A DNA stretch of 64,000 nt from Micromonospora sp. WMMA1363 (GCF_030345795.1 NZ_JAUALB010000001.1:4766001-4830000); one strand, 5' to 3'; counted from the first letter of the stretch, positions 16,995 through 26,833 are shown. Numbers and translations: made by a program. The notes: generated by a model not told the origin, from the letters alone.

Positions 16995-17640
16995 GACGGT
17001 GTGCCCAGCCGGAAAGGAACTTGCCGGGCACCAGCCACGGCCCGAGGCGACCGAAGAAGGTGTCCGTCCACCTCGCCGGCGAACGCCAGCGAATCCCCGT
17101 ACAGTCGGCTGACCGGCAACAGGCCGAACTCCATCGCGGTGACGATGCCCAGGTTGTCTCTGGCGCTGCGGGTCGCCGAGAACAGCTCGGGCTCGGTCAC
17201 TGCCGTGGCGTGGCAGAGGGCGCCGTCGAGGTTGACAACATCGAGTGCGGTCACGTGGTCGCTCGCCTATCCGAATGCTCTGCCCATGGTGGGCTCAGCC
17301 CGCCTCCCAGGGGTAGCCGACCACACCCACGGTCGCCGACGAGCCGTTGAGCGGGGCGAGGCCGTGCGGCGCGGTCGCCTCGACGACCTGCTGCCAGCGC
17401 ACTCCGGCACCCACCCGGGCGCGTCGGAGCTTCGTGTCGATCGCTACCGCTGCGGCGCGTGGGTGACCAACACGGCGTCGCGCACGGCCGGGAGACTGGT
17501 GTGGCCGGTGTTCAGCACGGCGACGGGACGGCCGTGGGCGCCGGCGAGGCGGACGGTGGGCGACGACGTGGCCCGGCACTCGGTCGAGCGCGGCTCTTCG
17601 CGCCGGTGGCACGGCCATCGGCGCCGATCGTGGTGCCGCC
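16995..17640 (-). pseudogene. FAD-binding oxidoreductase (BBE type), decayed
   Basis: Minus-strand pieces in three frames read in order as one flavoprotein. RPVAVLNTGHTSLPAVRDAVLV comes first (about 17525-17447), then VAIDTKLRRARVGAGVRWQQV and HGLAPLNGSSATVGVVGY (down to about 17300), which is the FAD/PCMH region. Last is ELFSATRSARDNLGIVTAMEFGLLPV with LYGDSLAFAGE (about 17195-17065). Frameshifts and small deletions separate the pieces and the C-terminal half is absent. It is a pseudogene of a berberine-bridge-type FAD-linked oxidase. Confidence 0.75.
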
Positions 17641-17830
17641 TGTCGGGCCGGCGGACCGGATGACAGAAGTCCGCACGAGGATCAGCGGGCGCCGATGTGC
17701 CAGCGGAGCGGACTGAACTGGCCTGCGTCGCGGTGATCCGGCCGGCCGATAGATGACGGCCTCCGTCAGCGGACACCGGGGCCGCGTACGGGGAGCGCCG
17801 GGCGTCGCCGGATTCGCGATCCTGGTCTGG

Positions 17831-18799
17831 TCAGGGCCGGTTGGCGCGGCGGAAGACATGCCGGTAGGTCTGCGGCGAGACACTGGTGACCCGGCGGAAG
17901 TGCTGGCGCAGGCTCACCGCGGTGCCGAACCCGGTCCGGCGGGCGATCCGCTCGACCGGCTCGTCGGTCGTCTCAAGCAGCTCCTGCGCCAACCGGACCC
18001 GCTGCTCCAGCAACCACTGCAACGGGCTGGTGCCGAGCGTGTCCCGGAACCGCCGGGTAACGGTGCGTGGGCTCAGGTGCGCCTGCTCGGCCAGCTGCGT
18101 CACGGTCAGCGGCTGGTCCAGGCGCCGTCGCGCCCACTCCAGCAGCGGGGCCAGATCCGAGCGTGGTTCGCCGCGGGTCACCGGCTGGGCGAACTGGGCC
18201 TGGCCGCCGTCGCGGTGCGGTGGCACCACCATCCGACGGGCCACGTCGTTGGCGATTGCGGCACCGTGGTCCAGCCGGACCAGATGCAGGCAGAGGTCGA
18301 TTGCCGAGCCGGTCCCGGCGGAGGTGAGCACGTCCCCCTCGTCGATGTAGAGCACGGTGGGGTCGACCTTCACCTGGGGAAACCGGTGGGCGAAGTCGAC
18401 GGCGTTCATCCAGTGCGTGGTGGCCCGCCGGCCGTCGAGCAGGCCGGCGGCGGCGAGCAGGTAGGCGCCGCTGCAGATCGAGACCATCCGTACACCCCGG
18501 GCGTGGGCCTGCCGCAGCACGTCGAGCAGCGCCGGGGGCGGCTCCCGCTGGGTCGTTCGGTCGCAGGCGGGCACGATCACCGTGTCGGCGGCAAGTAGGT
18601 CATCCATCCGATACGGGGCTTCGATCCACAGGCCGCCGCTGGTCCGCAAGGGACCGGGTTCGACGGCGCAGAGCCGCAGCTCGTACCAGGGTTCGACCAG
18701 GTCGGAGCGGTCGATGCCGAAGACCTCACAGGGTACGGCGAACTCGAAGACGGGCATCGCGTCGGTGACCGCGATCGCCACCACGTGCCGCAGCTTCAT
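17831..18799 (-). CDS. GlxA/FtrA-type AraC-family transcriptional regulator
   Basis: A 322-residue regulator. Residues 1-190 form a DJ-1/PfpI-like domain (VSICSGAYLLAAAGLLDGRRATTHW with the elbow Cys), and residues about 215-315 form an AraC-type double helix-turn-helix (LTVTQLAEQAHLSPRTVTRRFRD, then ERIARRTGFGTAVSLRQHFRRV). Such proteins usually activate a neighbouring catabolic or transport gene. It is divergent from the APC permease with 71 bp between the starts, so control of that transporter is likely. Confidence 0.93.
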   Translation of the reverse strand: MKLRHVVAIAVTDAMPVFEFAVPCEVFGIDRSDLVEPWYELRLCAVEPGPLRTSGGLWIEAPYRMDDLLAADTVIVPACDRTTQREPPPALLDVLRQAHARGVRMVSICSGAYLLAAAGLLDGRRATTHWMNAVDFAHRFPQVKVDPTVLYIDEGDVLTSAGTGSAIDLCLHLVRLDHGAAIANDVARRMVVPPHRDGGQAQFAQPVTRGEPRSDLAPLLEWARRRLDQPLTVTQLAEQAHLSPRTVTRRFRDTLGTSPLQWLLEQRVRLAQELLETTDEPVERIARRTGFGTAVSLRQHFRRVTSVSPQTYRHVFRRANRP

Positions 18800-18870
18800 G
18801 GCCGAAATCTATCGCAGATTGGCGTTCCGGCCACTGTCACCCGTACCCCTGCCAACGCGATCCTGGCCGG

Positions 18871-20163
18871 GTGACCGAAACGTTGACCAAAGCCCGGCCG
18901 CCAGCGCGGACGGCCGGCCGGCTGACCGTGGCGACCGGCACCGCGCTCTACCTCGGCGCGGTGCTCGGCACCGGCGTGATCGCACTGCCCGCGCTCGCCG
19001 CGGCCGTGGCCGGCCCGGCATCGCTGCTCGCCTGGCTCGGCCTGGTGATCCTGTCCATGCCGCTGGCGGCGACCTTCGCCGCGCTCGGCGCACGCCACCC
19101 CGACGCCGGTGGCGTCTCCACGTATGTCCGCAAAGCCTTCGGGCCGCGGGCCGCGACCGTCGTCGGCTGGTGCTTCTACTTCGCGGTCCCGGCCGGCGCG
19201 CCGACCGCGGCGCTCTTCGCCGGAGCCTACGTGGCGCAGGCGCTGGGCGGAGGCCGGAGCACCGTGGCGGTCACCGCAGCCACCCTGCTCGCGGCGGTGA
19301 CGGCGGCGAACGCGTTCGGCGTGAAGCTTTCCGGCCGGCTTCAGCTGGTGCTCGCCGGGCTGCTGGTGAGCCTGCTCGCCACCGCGGTGATCGCCTCGCT
19401 GCCGCACGCCCAATGGGCAAACCTGCGACCGTTCGCGCCGCACGGCTGGACCGCGATCGTCCCCGCGGCGTTGCTGCTGGTGTGGAGCTTCGCCGGTTGG
19501 GAGGCGATCACCCACCTGGCGGCGGACTTCCGGCGGCCAGCCCGCGATCTGCCTCGCGCCGCCACCGTCGCGGTGGTCCTGGTCGGCGCGCTCTACCTCG
19601 CGGTCGCCGGCGCGACCGTGCTGGTCCTCGGACCGGCGGCCGGCTCCACCGAGGCGCCGCTGGCGCAGCTGCTCGACCACGGCATCGGCGGGCCTGCGCA
19701 CCTGATCGCGGCCGTCGCCGCCCTGCTGCTCACGTTCGGCACGATGAACGCGTACGTCGCCGGGGCCGCCAAACTCGGCGCCGCGCTCGGCCGCGACGGC
19801 GGCCTGCCGGGCTGGTTGGCGCGGGGTAGCGGCGCTGGCGAGGTGCCGCGGCGCAGCCTCGGTCTCGTCGCCGGCCTCAGCGCTCTGGTGCTGGCGGTCG
19901 TGCTGGCCGCCGGCACCGGTCCGAAGCCGTTGGTGATGCTCGCGACCGGCAACTTCATCCTGGTGTACGTGCTTGGCGCGGCCGCCGCGCTGCGCCTGCT
20001 TCCCCGGCGTAGCCGGGCCCACTGGTACGCCCGCTTCTCTCTGGTGGCCGTCGTCGGGCTATTGGCAACGGCCGGCTGGTATCTGCTCTGGCCGCTGCTG
20101 CTCGCCGCCGGCGCCCTGCTCTTCCTGCGGCTGCGCCCAGCCGACCTTGGTGAACCCGAATAG
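18871..20163 (+). CDS. APC-family amino-acid permease
   Basis: A 430-residue polytopic membrane protein with about 11-12 hydrophobic segments. The first carries the APC signature GTALYLGAVLGTGVIALPALAAA (unwound helix GTG), and later segments include WSFAGWEAITHLAADFRRPARDLPRA, the conserved consensus loop. It likely moves an amino acid or amine by proton symport or exchange across the cytoplasmic membrane. GTG 18871 is the start. The divergent GlxA-type regulator probably governs it. Confidence 0.9.
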   Translation: MTETLTKARPPARTAGRLTVATGTALYLGAVLGTGVIALPALAAAVAGPASLLAWLGLVILSMPLAATFAALGARHPDAGGVSTYVRKAFGPRAATVVGWCFYFAVPAGAPTAALFAGAYVAQALGGGRSTVAVTAATLLAAVTAANAFGVKLSGRLQLVLAGLLVSLLATAVIASLPHAQWANLRPFAPHGWTAIVPAALLLVWSFAGWEAITHLAADFRRPARDLPRAATVAVVLVGALYLAVAGATVLVLGPAAGSTEAPLAQLLDHGIGGPAHLIAAVAALLLTFGTMNAYVAGAAKLGAALGRDGGLPGWLARGSGAGEVPRRSLGLVAGLSALVLAVVLAAGTGPKPLVMLATGNFILVYVLGAAAALRLLPRRSRAHWYARFSLVAVVGLLATAGWYLLWPLLLAAGALLFLRLRPADLGEPE

Positions 20164-20255
20164 GATCATGCAATGCCAATCTACCCTTCGAGCAGCGACG
20201 CCCGGCCGACCGGCCGGGCCAGGGCGGGTCAGCGGGGTCGACGGAGTCGGCGTCG

Positions 20256-20891
20256 GTGAGCGGCCGGGGATCCGTCGTCCTCGGGTCAGTGATGGTCGTC
20301 GCGCTGTGTTGCTGCGGTCTGTCGGTCATTGGGAGGCTGACCGGCGGAGCGCCGGACGCCGAGTCGGCCCGTCCCAGCCCCTCGGTTACTGTGCCGAAGC
20401 CCAAGCCGACCCGGCCCTCGCCAACCCCGACAAGCGCCAGCCCGTCGCCGAGTTTGAGTAAAATCCCGAACTGGTCCCAGCGGACCTATCGGGTCGGCCA
20501 GAAGATTCCGGGTGGCAACGAGTGTGCGACCCGAGAGCATCTGGACCGGCTCTGCTTCGAATACGTCGTGCGCGGCGTCACCTGCGGCATCCGCGAGGCC
20601 GACGGGTACCGGGCTCGCGGCCAGTACTGCCGGGTGGAGGTCACCGCCACCAATGTCATCGACATGCCGAGAGAGCCCCAATTCGGCGGGCTGGTCCACG
20701 ACAAGGCCGGGCGGGAGTACACGGACGAGTTCCAAATCATCGACGGCAGGGACGGGAGCCTCAACCCCGGCCTCACGGCGCGCGCCCACGTCTACTTCGA
20801 CATGCCGCCGGGGGTCAGGCCCGCGAAGCTCACCATGAGGCTCGGCTACGGCCGATCCAGCTCGGGACGGACGGTCCTGCTCGACGGGTGA
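20256..20891 (+). CDS. Secreted or anchored protein with a DUF4352-like domain
   Basis: A 211-residue protein from GTG 20256 with GGAG 9 bases upstream. The N-terminus has a hydrophobic segment (VVLGSVMVVALCCCGLSVIG) that is a signal anchor or a possible lipoprotein signal. A Pro/Ser/Thr-rich linker follows (residues about 35-70), then a beta-sandwich domain with the DUF4352/telokin-like pattern (VEVTATNVIDMPREPQFGG, DKAGREYTDEFQI, LNPGLTARAHVYFDMP). Such domains are extracytoplasmic and of unknown ligand. Confidence 0.75.
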   Translation: MSGRGSVVLGSVMVVALCCCGLSVIGRLTGGAPDAESARPSPSVTVPKPKPTRPSPTPTSASPSPSLSKIPNWSQRTYRVGQKIPGGNECATREHLDRLCFEYVVRGVTCGIREADGYRARGQYCRVEVTATNVIDMPREPQFGGLVHDKAGREYTDEFQIIDGRDGSLNPGLTARAHVYFDMPPGVRPAKLTMRLGYGRSSSGRTVLLDG

Positions 20892-20978
20892 GGCAGCGCC
20901 ATGTGGGTATCACAGGTGCGGCGAGCATGGCACCACTGGGGTTGACCCGGTTTGACGGACAGGGTCGGTAAGTTGATC

Positions 20979-21875
20979 TCACGCTACCTTGCTCGTTGGC
21001 CTGCGGGAATAGGCCGTCGCCTCATACTCGGCCGGGCTCATGTAGTCCAGGGTGGAATGGCGGCGGCGGGTGTTGTACCACCCCTCGATCCACTCGAAGA
21101 TCGCCGCACGGGCGGCGGCCCGGGTCGGCCACGCCCTCCGGTCGAGCAGTTCGGTCTTGATCGTGGCGAAGAACGACTCCGCGACGGCGTTGTCCCAGCA
21201 CTGACCCCGCCCACCAACCGACAACCGCACCCCGTTGCGGTCGGCCAGCCGGGCGTACTGCGCACTCGTGTACTGGCAACCCCGGTCGCTGTGGAAGATC
21301 ACCGGCCCGGTCGGGCGTCGGACGGCGATCGCGTTGGACAACGCCTGAGCGGGCAGATCGGTCCGTAGGTGGTCGGCGGTCGCCCAGCCCACAACCCGGC
21401 GTGAGGCGATGTCGATGACGGTGGCGAGGTACAGCCAGCCCTCCCACGTGTGGATGTAGGTGATGTCGCCGCACCAGCGGGTGTCGACCCGGCCGGCGGC
21501 GACGTCGAAGTCCCGGCGGATCAGGTCCGCCGACAACGCCGCCCCCGGGTCGGGCACGGTCGTGGTGCGCCACCGCTTCGGCGTGCGGCCGCACAACCCG
21601 GCGCCCCGCATCAGCCGGGCGACCCGCTTGCCGGAGTGCCGCCGCCCCTGGGCGGCGAGTTCGGCGCGGACCCGGGGTGCGCCGTAGGTGCCGGCCGAGT
21701 CGGCGTGGATCTGCGCGATGCGGGCGGCGAGGTCTGCGTCGTCGCGTTCCCGCCGCGACGGCCCGGCACGGTGCTGGTAGTAGGCGGACCGGGAGACCTC
21801 CAGCAGCTCACAGGAACGCTTCACGTTCCCGTCGGGCCGCGCCTTCTCCGCCTCGATGAACGGGTACACGTTCAC
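20979..21875 (-). CDS. IS3-family transposase OrfB
   Basis: A 298-residue integrase subunit from GTG 21875, whose first bases overlap the orfA stop (GTGA). The catalytic core shows TRWCGDITYIHTWEGWLYL, VIFHSDRGCQYTS and CWDNAVAESFFATIKTEL, the three DDE positions, followed by WYNTRRRHSTLDYMSPAEYE. The frame stays open further upstream, so an OrfAB fusion by frameshifting is possible, as is usual for the family. Confidence 0.93.
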   Translation of the reverse strand: MNVYPFIEAEKARPDGNVKRSCELLEVSRSAYYQHRAGPSRRERDDADLAARIAQIHADSAGTYGAPRVRAELAAQGRRHSGKRVARLMRGAGLCGRTPKRWRTTTVPDPGAALSADLIRRDFDVAAGRVDTRWCGDITYIHTWEGWLYLATVIDIASRRVVGWATADHLRTDLPAQALSNAIAVRRPTGPVIFHSDRGCQYTSAQYARLADRNGVRLSVGGRGQCWDNAVAESFFATIKTELLDRRAWPTRAAARAAIFEWIEGWYNTRRRHSTLDYMSPAEYEATAYSRRPTSKVA

Positions 21876-22183
21876 CGGGTCTCCCTCACGAAGAAAGCCG
21901 TGGCCCGTTTCAGGATGTCGACGTCCTCGCGGAGCCGGCGGTTCTCCCGCCGCAGCCGCGCCAGCTCGTCGCGCTCGTCGCTGGTCAACCCGTCGCTGCG
22001 GGTGCCGGCGTCGATGTCGGCCTGCCTGACCCACTCACGGACCGCGGTCTCGGTCAGGTCGAAGTCCCTCACGACCTGCGCCACCGATCGGTCACCCCGC
22101 CGGCACACCTCGACGATCTCCGCCTTGAACTCCGGCGTGAACGCTCTGCGCGGCCGGCGTGGCTTCTTGCCCATGCCTTCCAT
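21872..22183 (-). CDS. IS3-family transposase OrfA
   Basis: A 103-residue OrfA from ATG 22183 (an in-frame start at 22237 lies in the terminal repeat and is unlikely). It has the HTH pattern RAFTPEFKAEIVEVCRRGDRSVAQVVRDF, a second helix pair LTETAVREWVRQADID, and a leucine-zipper-like end LARLRRENRRLREDVDILKRA. The GGGAGG at 22195-22200 is its ribosome-binding site. Confidence 0.9.
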   Translation of the reverse strand: MEGMGKKPRRPRRAFTPEFKAEIVEVCRRGDRSVAQVVRDFDLTETAVREWVRQADIDAGTRSDGLTSDERDELARLRRENRRLREDVDILKRATAFFVRETR

Positions 22184-22401
22184 GATGAACATCCTCCCGA
22201 GGAGCACACAGCCCCTCTGAGCTGGGATGTCCGTCAAACCGGGTCAGGCCCACCACCCGGCGGGCAGCGGATGGGTGGGGCGCCGTGGCATGCATCGACC
22301 GCGGGCCCCATGCCCACCGACACACGGCGGGAATGGGGCCTGCGCCGCCCACCACCGACCACCCGTTCGTGGGTATCGGGCCACCCCGCTGCCTCGCCGC
22401 G

Positions 22402-23868
22402 TCACACGCCGTGATCCAGGCGGACCGTGCCGGCGTTGAGGCAGGAAAGCAAGGTGCGGGCCTGGACGTTGAGGTAGTGGCCGTGCTGGGCGAGATTGTT
22501 GAGCTGGCCCGGGGTGGCCCAGCGGAACCCGGTGGGCGGATCGAGCGGTGCCTGCGCCTCGTCGGCCTCGACGAACAGATAGTTGCTCTCGGCGTTGAGG
22601 AACCGGCCGCCCTCCTCGGAGTGCACCGCGGCGTAGCGAATGCGGTCGGGGTCGGCGGCGTGCACGACGTCGAGGAAGCACGGGCGCTGTGGCTCGGGCA
22701 GGTGCGTCCAGTTTTCTGGCGTGCACTGCACCGTCGGCGCCAGTTCGACGGTATCCAGGAACCCGGCCTCCACCTTTGCCTGCACCAGCAGGTGCGGTAC
22801 GCCCGCGAGGCGGCGGACGAGGAATGCGGCCACGCCGGTGCTCGTCGGCTCGAACAGCGGCTGCGACCAGCCGGTGACCTCGCGGTTGCCGGCCTCGACC
22901 CCGACGGCGACCAGGCGGAAGTACCGGCCGTCCGCCCGGCCGATAGAGTGCTCGCCGCGCTCCCACTCGTCGATGCCGGCCAGCGGCACACGCTCGACGG
23001 CCACGTCGTGGCGGGACCGCTCGACGGTGAACCAGGACAGCAGCTCCGCGTCGGTATGCAGGGCACCCGGCTCGGCCGGCGCCACCGGACAGCAGGCGAG
23101 GACCGTCCGGGCGTCCATGTTGACCACGTTGTCGCGACGCAGCAGCTCGCCGATCTGCCCGAGCGTGAGCCAGCAGAAGTCGTCGTCCACCGGCACGTGG
23201 TCCACCGCCTCGACCACGATGTTGCGGTTGGACTTGCGGTAAAACCAGGAACCGTGCTCCGACTGGAGTACGTCGGTGAGAACGAGGCCGCGGCTTCGGT
23301 CCGTGAAGTACTCCAGGTACTTCACGGGCGTCCCACGGTGGGCGCCGGTGTAGTTGCTGCGGGTGGCCTGCACCGTGGGTGACAGCTGCAACAGGTTGGG
23401 GTTGCCGGGCTCCATCTTGGCTTGCATGAGGAAGTGCAGCACGCCGTCGAACTCCTTGGCGAGGATGCCCAAGATGCCCACCTCGGGCTGCCGGATGATC
23501 GGCTGCTGCCACCGGCGGATCGCCCCTTCGTCGAGGCTCACGTCGAGTCCTTCGACGGAGAAGAATCGGCCGGTGCGGTGGTGCAGGTTGCCGGTGTCCG
23601 CTGCGAAGAACCAGCTGTCCAGAGCATCGAGCGGAATTCGCTCGACTCGGAAGTGGTGGGCCCGGGCCCGCTCGGCGAGCCATCCGGCGACATCGGCCGT
23701 GCGCAGCGCGGCACCCTCGGAGCGCACGGACGTCGAGCGGGCCAGCCGTTGCGCCAGGGTGTCGTCGGCGCGCGGGCGCAGCGCGGCCGTCGGGTGCTTC
23801 GGCGGCTCGGTCTCCGCCGTGCCTGGGCGCCCGGCCGAGGCCGGGCGGTCGGAACGGTACCGGGTCAC
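22402..23868 (-). CDS. staJ: NDP-hexose 2,3-dehydratase (StaJ-type)
   Basis: A 488-residue protein made of two tandem homologous halves (about residues 70-280 and 290-485), the hallmark of NDP-4-keto-6-deoxyhexose 2,3-dehydratases. Compare HFLMQAKMEPGNPNLLQLSPT in the first half with LVQAKVEAGFLDTVELAPTVQ in the second, each followed by a conserved N-W/Y segment. It removes the C2 hydroxyl to make a 2-deoxy-3-keto sugar for the amino-deoxyhexose of staurosporine-type compounds. GTG 23868 overlaps the staK stop (GTGA), indicating coupled translation. It is the last gene of the minus-strand operon; an IS3 element follows. Confidence 0.92.
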   Translation of the reverse strand: MTRYRSDRPASAGRPGTAETEPPKHPTAALRPRADDTLAQRLARSTSVRSEGAALRTADVAGWLAERARAHHFRVERIPLDALDSWFFAADTGNLHHRTGRFFSVEGLDVSLDEGAIRRWQQPIIRQPEVGILGILAKEFDGVLHFLMQAKMEPGNPNLLQLSPTVQATRSNYTGAHRGTPVKYLEYFTDRSRGLVLTDVLQSEHGSWFYRKSNRNIVVEAVDHVPVDDDFCWLTLGQIGELLRRDNVVNMDARTVLACCPVAPAEPGALHTDAELLSWFTVERSRHDVAVERVPLAGIDEWERGEHSIGRADGRYFRLVAVGVEAGNREVTGWSQPLFEPTSTGVAAFLVRRLAGVPHLLVQAKVEAGFLDTVELAPTVQCTPENWTHLPEPQRPCFLDVVHAADPDRIRYAAVHSEEGGRFLNAESNYLFVEADEAQAPLDPPTGFRWATPGQLNNLAQHGHYLNVQARTLLSCLNAGTVRLDHGV

Positions 23869-24863
23869 GACAACCCCTCCTCCGCTCCGCTGGCGCAGAA
23901 GTTGACCGTGCGACGTAGCGCTTCCGTCAACGGCACCTGTGGGCGCCAGCCGCTGACCGTTTGGAACGCCGTCGCGTCGATCGTCACGCTGTGGAAGTCG
24001 CCCGGCTCCGCGTGCGGGGGTGGCGGCACCGAGACAACCCGCACCGGCGGCTTGCCGGTGCGGTCGGCGACCAGGTCCGCCACCGTGGTAAACACCTCGC
24101 CCAGGGGTAGCCCGCGCCCGGATCCGAGCAGCCACGCCCGCCCGGCCAGGGCGTCAACGTGGTCGACCGCCGCGACCAGCGCCCGCGCCACATCCTCGAT
24201 GTAGAGCAGGTCACGGCGCACCGTGCCGTCGTGCCACATGGTGATCGGTTCCCCAGCCAGGGCACGTCGCACCATCGTGGACACTACGCCCTTGTCCCGA
24301 GCGGTGGAGCGCGGACCATACCCGAACACCGTGGGCAGCCGGATCGACACGGCTCGCAAGAGCCCCTCGGCGTGGGCGTCGAGCAGCACCCGTTCGGCCG
24401 CGAGCTTCTGCCGGTCGTACTCGCCCTTCGGACGGTCGGGCTCGCTGCCGTCGAGGACCTCCTTGTCAGTGGGCCCGACCTGCGAGGCGGCGCCCGCGAA
24501 GACCACGGGCAGGGGCGGGCCGGTCCGGTCGTCGTCCCGCAGCACTGCGACGAGGTCACGGACCAAACCGACGTTGACGCGCTCGGCGGCCGAGTCGCCC
24601 TCGTTGATGCGCCAGGTCGTCGATCCGGCGATGTACGCGATGGTGTGGATGACGGCGTCTGCGCCGGCGACGGCCTCGGCCAGGCGGCCGGGCTCGGTGA
24701 GGTCGGCGGTGTGTACCTCGACCTCGGCACGGGCATCCGCGGGGACCGGGGCCGCGCGGCGCGAGACGGCCCGCACCCGGACGTCACGCGCGGCCAGTCC
24801 GCGCAGTACGGCGGAGCCGACGAAGCCGGTCGCGCCGAGTAGCACGATGAGGGGACGATTCAC
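23865..24863 (-). CDS. staK: NDP-hexose 4-ketoreductase (StaK-type)
   Basis: A 332-residue extended short-chain dehydrogenase with the nucleotide-binding motif VLLGATGFVGSAVLRGL at the N-terminus, the acidic strand end VHTADLTEPG, and the catalytic YDRQK (Y-x3-K). It reduces the 4-keto group of the deoxysugar intermediate. GTG 24863 overlaps the staE stop; GTG 24869, two codons upstream, is an alternative. Its stop overlaps the staJ start, so staE-staK-staJ form a tightly coupled unit. Confidence 0.9.
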   Translation of the reverse strand: MNRPLIVLLGATGFVGSAVLRGLAARDVRVRAVSRRAAPVPADARAEVEVHTADLTEPGRLAEAVAGADAVIHTIAYIAGSTTWRINEGDSAAERVNVGLVRDLVAVLRDDDRTGPPLPVVFAGAASQVGPTDKEVLDGSEPDRPKGEYDRQKLAAERVLLDAHAEGLLRAVSIRLPTVFGYGPRSTARDKGVVSTMVRRALAGEPITMWHDGTVRRDLLYIEDVARALVAAVDHVDALAGRAWLLGSGRGLPLGEVFTTVADLVADRTGKPPVRVVSVPPPPHAEPGDFHSVTIDATAFQTVSGWRPQVPLTEALRRTVNFCASGAEEGLS

Positions 24864-25489
24864 TGCCACAGCTTCGCCTCCACGTCTCGGCACACCGCGT
24901 AGTCGGTCAGCAGGCCGCGATCGCGTGCGTCGGCGAGTGTGGGGGCGGCCCGGTCCCGGTCGGACTGAATCGGAGCGATCCCGGCCGGCAGGGGCAGCCC
25001 CAGCGCCGGGTCCAGCGGCGAGACCGCCCGCTCGTTCTCCGCCACGTAGCCTTCGGACATCGCGTACACGATCATGGAGTCGTCCTTCAGTGACAGGAAG
25101 GCGTGACCAACTCCCACGGGGATGTAGAGCGCCCGGCAGGTGTCGCCGTCGAGTTCGGTGCTCTCCCACCGGCCGAAGGTGGGTGAGCCGACCCGCAGGT
25201 CGACCAGAAAGTCCTGGACCCGCCCGTAAGGGCAGTAGACGTACTTCGCCCGCCCCGGCGGCGTGGCGGTGTAGTGAATGCCGCGCAGTACTCCACGGGC
25301 CGACAGGTTGTGGCTGATGTCACGCACCGGGAACAGCGGCCAGCCGACCGTCCCGGCGAATGCCGGCTCCTGGTACGGCGAAGCGAAGAGGCCGCGCTCG
25401 TCCCGGTAGACGGGGGGCGTGAACTCGACGGCCCCCTCGATGGCAAGCCGGCGCACCTGCACGCCGCCGATGGCTTTACCTTCCTTCAT
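24860..25489 (-). CDS. staE: dTDP-4-keto-6-deoxyhexose 3,5-epimerase (StaE-type)
   Basis: A 209-residue cupin-fold epimerase of RmlC type. LRGIHYTATPPGRAKYVYC carries the catalytic His and the phosphate-binding Lys region, DLRVGSPTFGRWESTEL follows, and IPVGVGHAFLSLKDDSMIVY carries the second conserved His. ATG 25489 has a good ribosome-binding site (GGAAGGGACC) and matches the family length; longer in-frame starts reach into intergenic DNA. It sets the L-configuration of the amino sugar. A 222-bp gap separates it from the aminotransferase gene upstream. Confidence 0.93.
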   Translation of the reverse strand: MKEGKAIGGVQVRRLAIEGAVEFTPPVYRDERGLFASPYQEPAFAGTVGWPLFPVRDISHNLSARGVLRGIHYTATPPGRAKYVYCPYGRVQDFLVDLRVGSPTFGRWESTELDGDTCRALYIPVGVGHAFLSLKDDSMIVYAMSEGYVAENERAVSPLDPALGLPLPAGIAPIQSDRDRAAPTLADARDRGLLTDYAVCRDVEAKLWQ

Positions 25490-25711
25490 CGGAGGTCCCT
25501 TCCGGAAACGCTTTCGCTGCTTGTCCTGCGAGGATTGAGATGGGACGGTGCGCTGGAGCGGCGACCACCAGGGCTCGACGCCGGCCAGGAGGTCGTGCCG
25601 CGAGGACTGGTCCGTCGGCACTGTCGTAGCCGCCGCCGGGGTCGTGGATGCCGACGGTGGCGGCCCTGCGTGGGACCGCCCTCGTCCTGGATTCCGGGGT
25701 TCGACGTGAGC

Positions 25712-26833
25712 TCACAGTGCGGCCAGAACCTTGCGCAGGGCCGCGGCCACCCGCTCCTGCTCCGACTCGGACAGGGAGGGGTACATGGGCAACGAGAAGA
25801 TCTCCTTGGCCAGCCGCTCGGTCACCGGCAGAGACCCCTCGGCGTAGCCGAGGTGCGCGAAGCCGCTCATGGTGTGTACCGGCCACGGGTAGCTGATGTT
25901 CAGCGAGATGTCGTAGGCCTGCAGCGCCTGAAGGATCGCGTCGCGTTGCGGGTGCCGGACCACGTAGACGTAGTAGACGTGGGTGTTGCCCGGGTTGGTG
26001 GTGGGTAGCAGCAGACCACCAGGACCGGTGAGGTCGCCGAGCAGTTGCTGCCAGCGCCGGGCGACGGCGTTGCGCCCGGCGATGTACTCGTCCAACCGGC
26101 CCAGCTTGCGTCGCAGGATTTCGGCCTGCACCTCGTCGAGGCGTGAGTTGTGCCCCGGTGTTCGTACGACGTAGTAGACCTTGTCCATGCCGTAGTACCG
26201 CAGCTGCCTGAGGTTGCGGTCGGTCCGCTCGTCGGCGGTGATCACGGCCCCGCCGTCGCCGTACGCTCCGAGGACCTTGGTGGGGTAGAAGGAGAAGGCG
26301 GCCGCGTCGCCCGTGGTACCCGCGAGACGCCCGTGCTGACGGGCACCGTGGGACTGGGCACAGTCCTCCAGGATCTTCAGGCCGTGCTCCTCGGCGAGCC
26401 GTACGAGCGGCGCCATGTCGACGCACTGGCCGTAGAGGTGCACGGGTAGGATCGCGCGGGTGCGCGGCGTGATGGCGGCTGCGACCTGGTCGGTGTCCAT
26501 GAGGAAGTCGTCCTCGCGGATGTCGACGAAGACCGGCGTCGCTCCGGCACCCACGGTGGCGACCACGGTGGGTGCCGCGGTGTTGGAGACCGTGATGACC
26601 TCGTCGCCGGGGCCGATGCCGAGCGCTTCCAGACCCAGCTTCACGGCGTTGGTGCCGTTGTCGACGCCAGTGGCGTACGGCAGCGAGTGGTACGCGGCGA
26701 ACTCCCGCTCGAAGCCCTTGACGCTCTCACCGAGCACCAGTTGGCCCGAGCCGAACACCGTTTGGACCGCGTCGAGGATGTCGTCCTTTTCCTTGGCGTA
26801 TTCCGGTAGGTAGTCCCACACACGGGTCGTCAC
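25712..26833 (-). CDS. staI: PLP-dependent NDP-hexose aminotransferase (StaI-type)
   Basis: A 373-residue DegT/DnrJ/EryC1-family sugar aminotransferase. The PLP lysine lies in [20 protein letters not shown] (about residue 185), the cofactor-binding Asp in [13 protein letters not shown], and the N-terminal [20 protein letters not shown] is typical. It transfers an amino group to C3 of the keto sugar, giving the nitrogen that StaMA-type enzymes methylate. The 241-bp spacing from staA suggests possible separate transcription. Confidence 0.93.
   Translation of the reverse strand: MTTRVWDYLPEYAKEKDDILDAVQTVFGSGQLVLGESVKGFEREFAAYHSLPYATGVDNGTNAVKLGLEALGIGPGDEVITVSNTAAPTVVATVGAGATPVFVDIREDDFLMDTDQVAAAITPRTRAILPVHLYGQCVDMAPLVRLAEEHGLKILEDCAQSHGARQHGRLAGTTGDAAAFSFYPTKVLGAYGDGGAVITADERTDRNLRQLRYYGMDKVYYVVRTPGHNSRLDEVQAEILRRKLGRLDEYIAGRNAVARRWQQLLGDLTGPGGLLLPTTNPGNTHVYYVYVVRHPQRDAILQALQAYDISLNISYPWPVHTMSGFAHLGYAEGSLPVTERLAKEIFSLPMYPSLSESEQERVAAALRKVLAAL

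Larger units (their letters stand above)
20943..22246 (-). mobile_element. IS3-family insertion sequence beside the indolocarbazole cluster
   Basis: Perfect 19-bp terminal inverted repeats TGACCCGGTTTGACGGACA bound the element (20943-20961 and inverted at 22228-22246). It has intact orfA and orfB. The flanking bases (GGT on the left, GGC on the right) do not form a target duplication, which hints at recombination with another copy. It ends 155 bp from the stop of staJ, marking the left border of the biosynthetic cluster. Confidence 0.92.

Noticed and set aside
22285..24204. Plus-strand ORFs of 200-365 codons opposite staJ and staK
   Set aside because: High-GC shadow frames of the real minus-strand genes, with low-complexity Arg/Pro/Val-rich composition.
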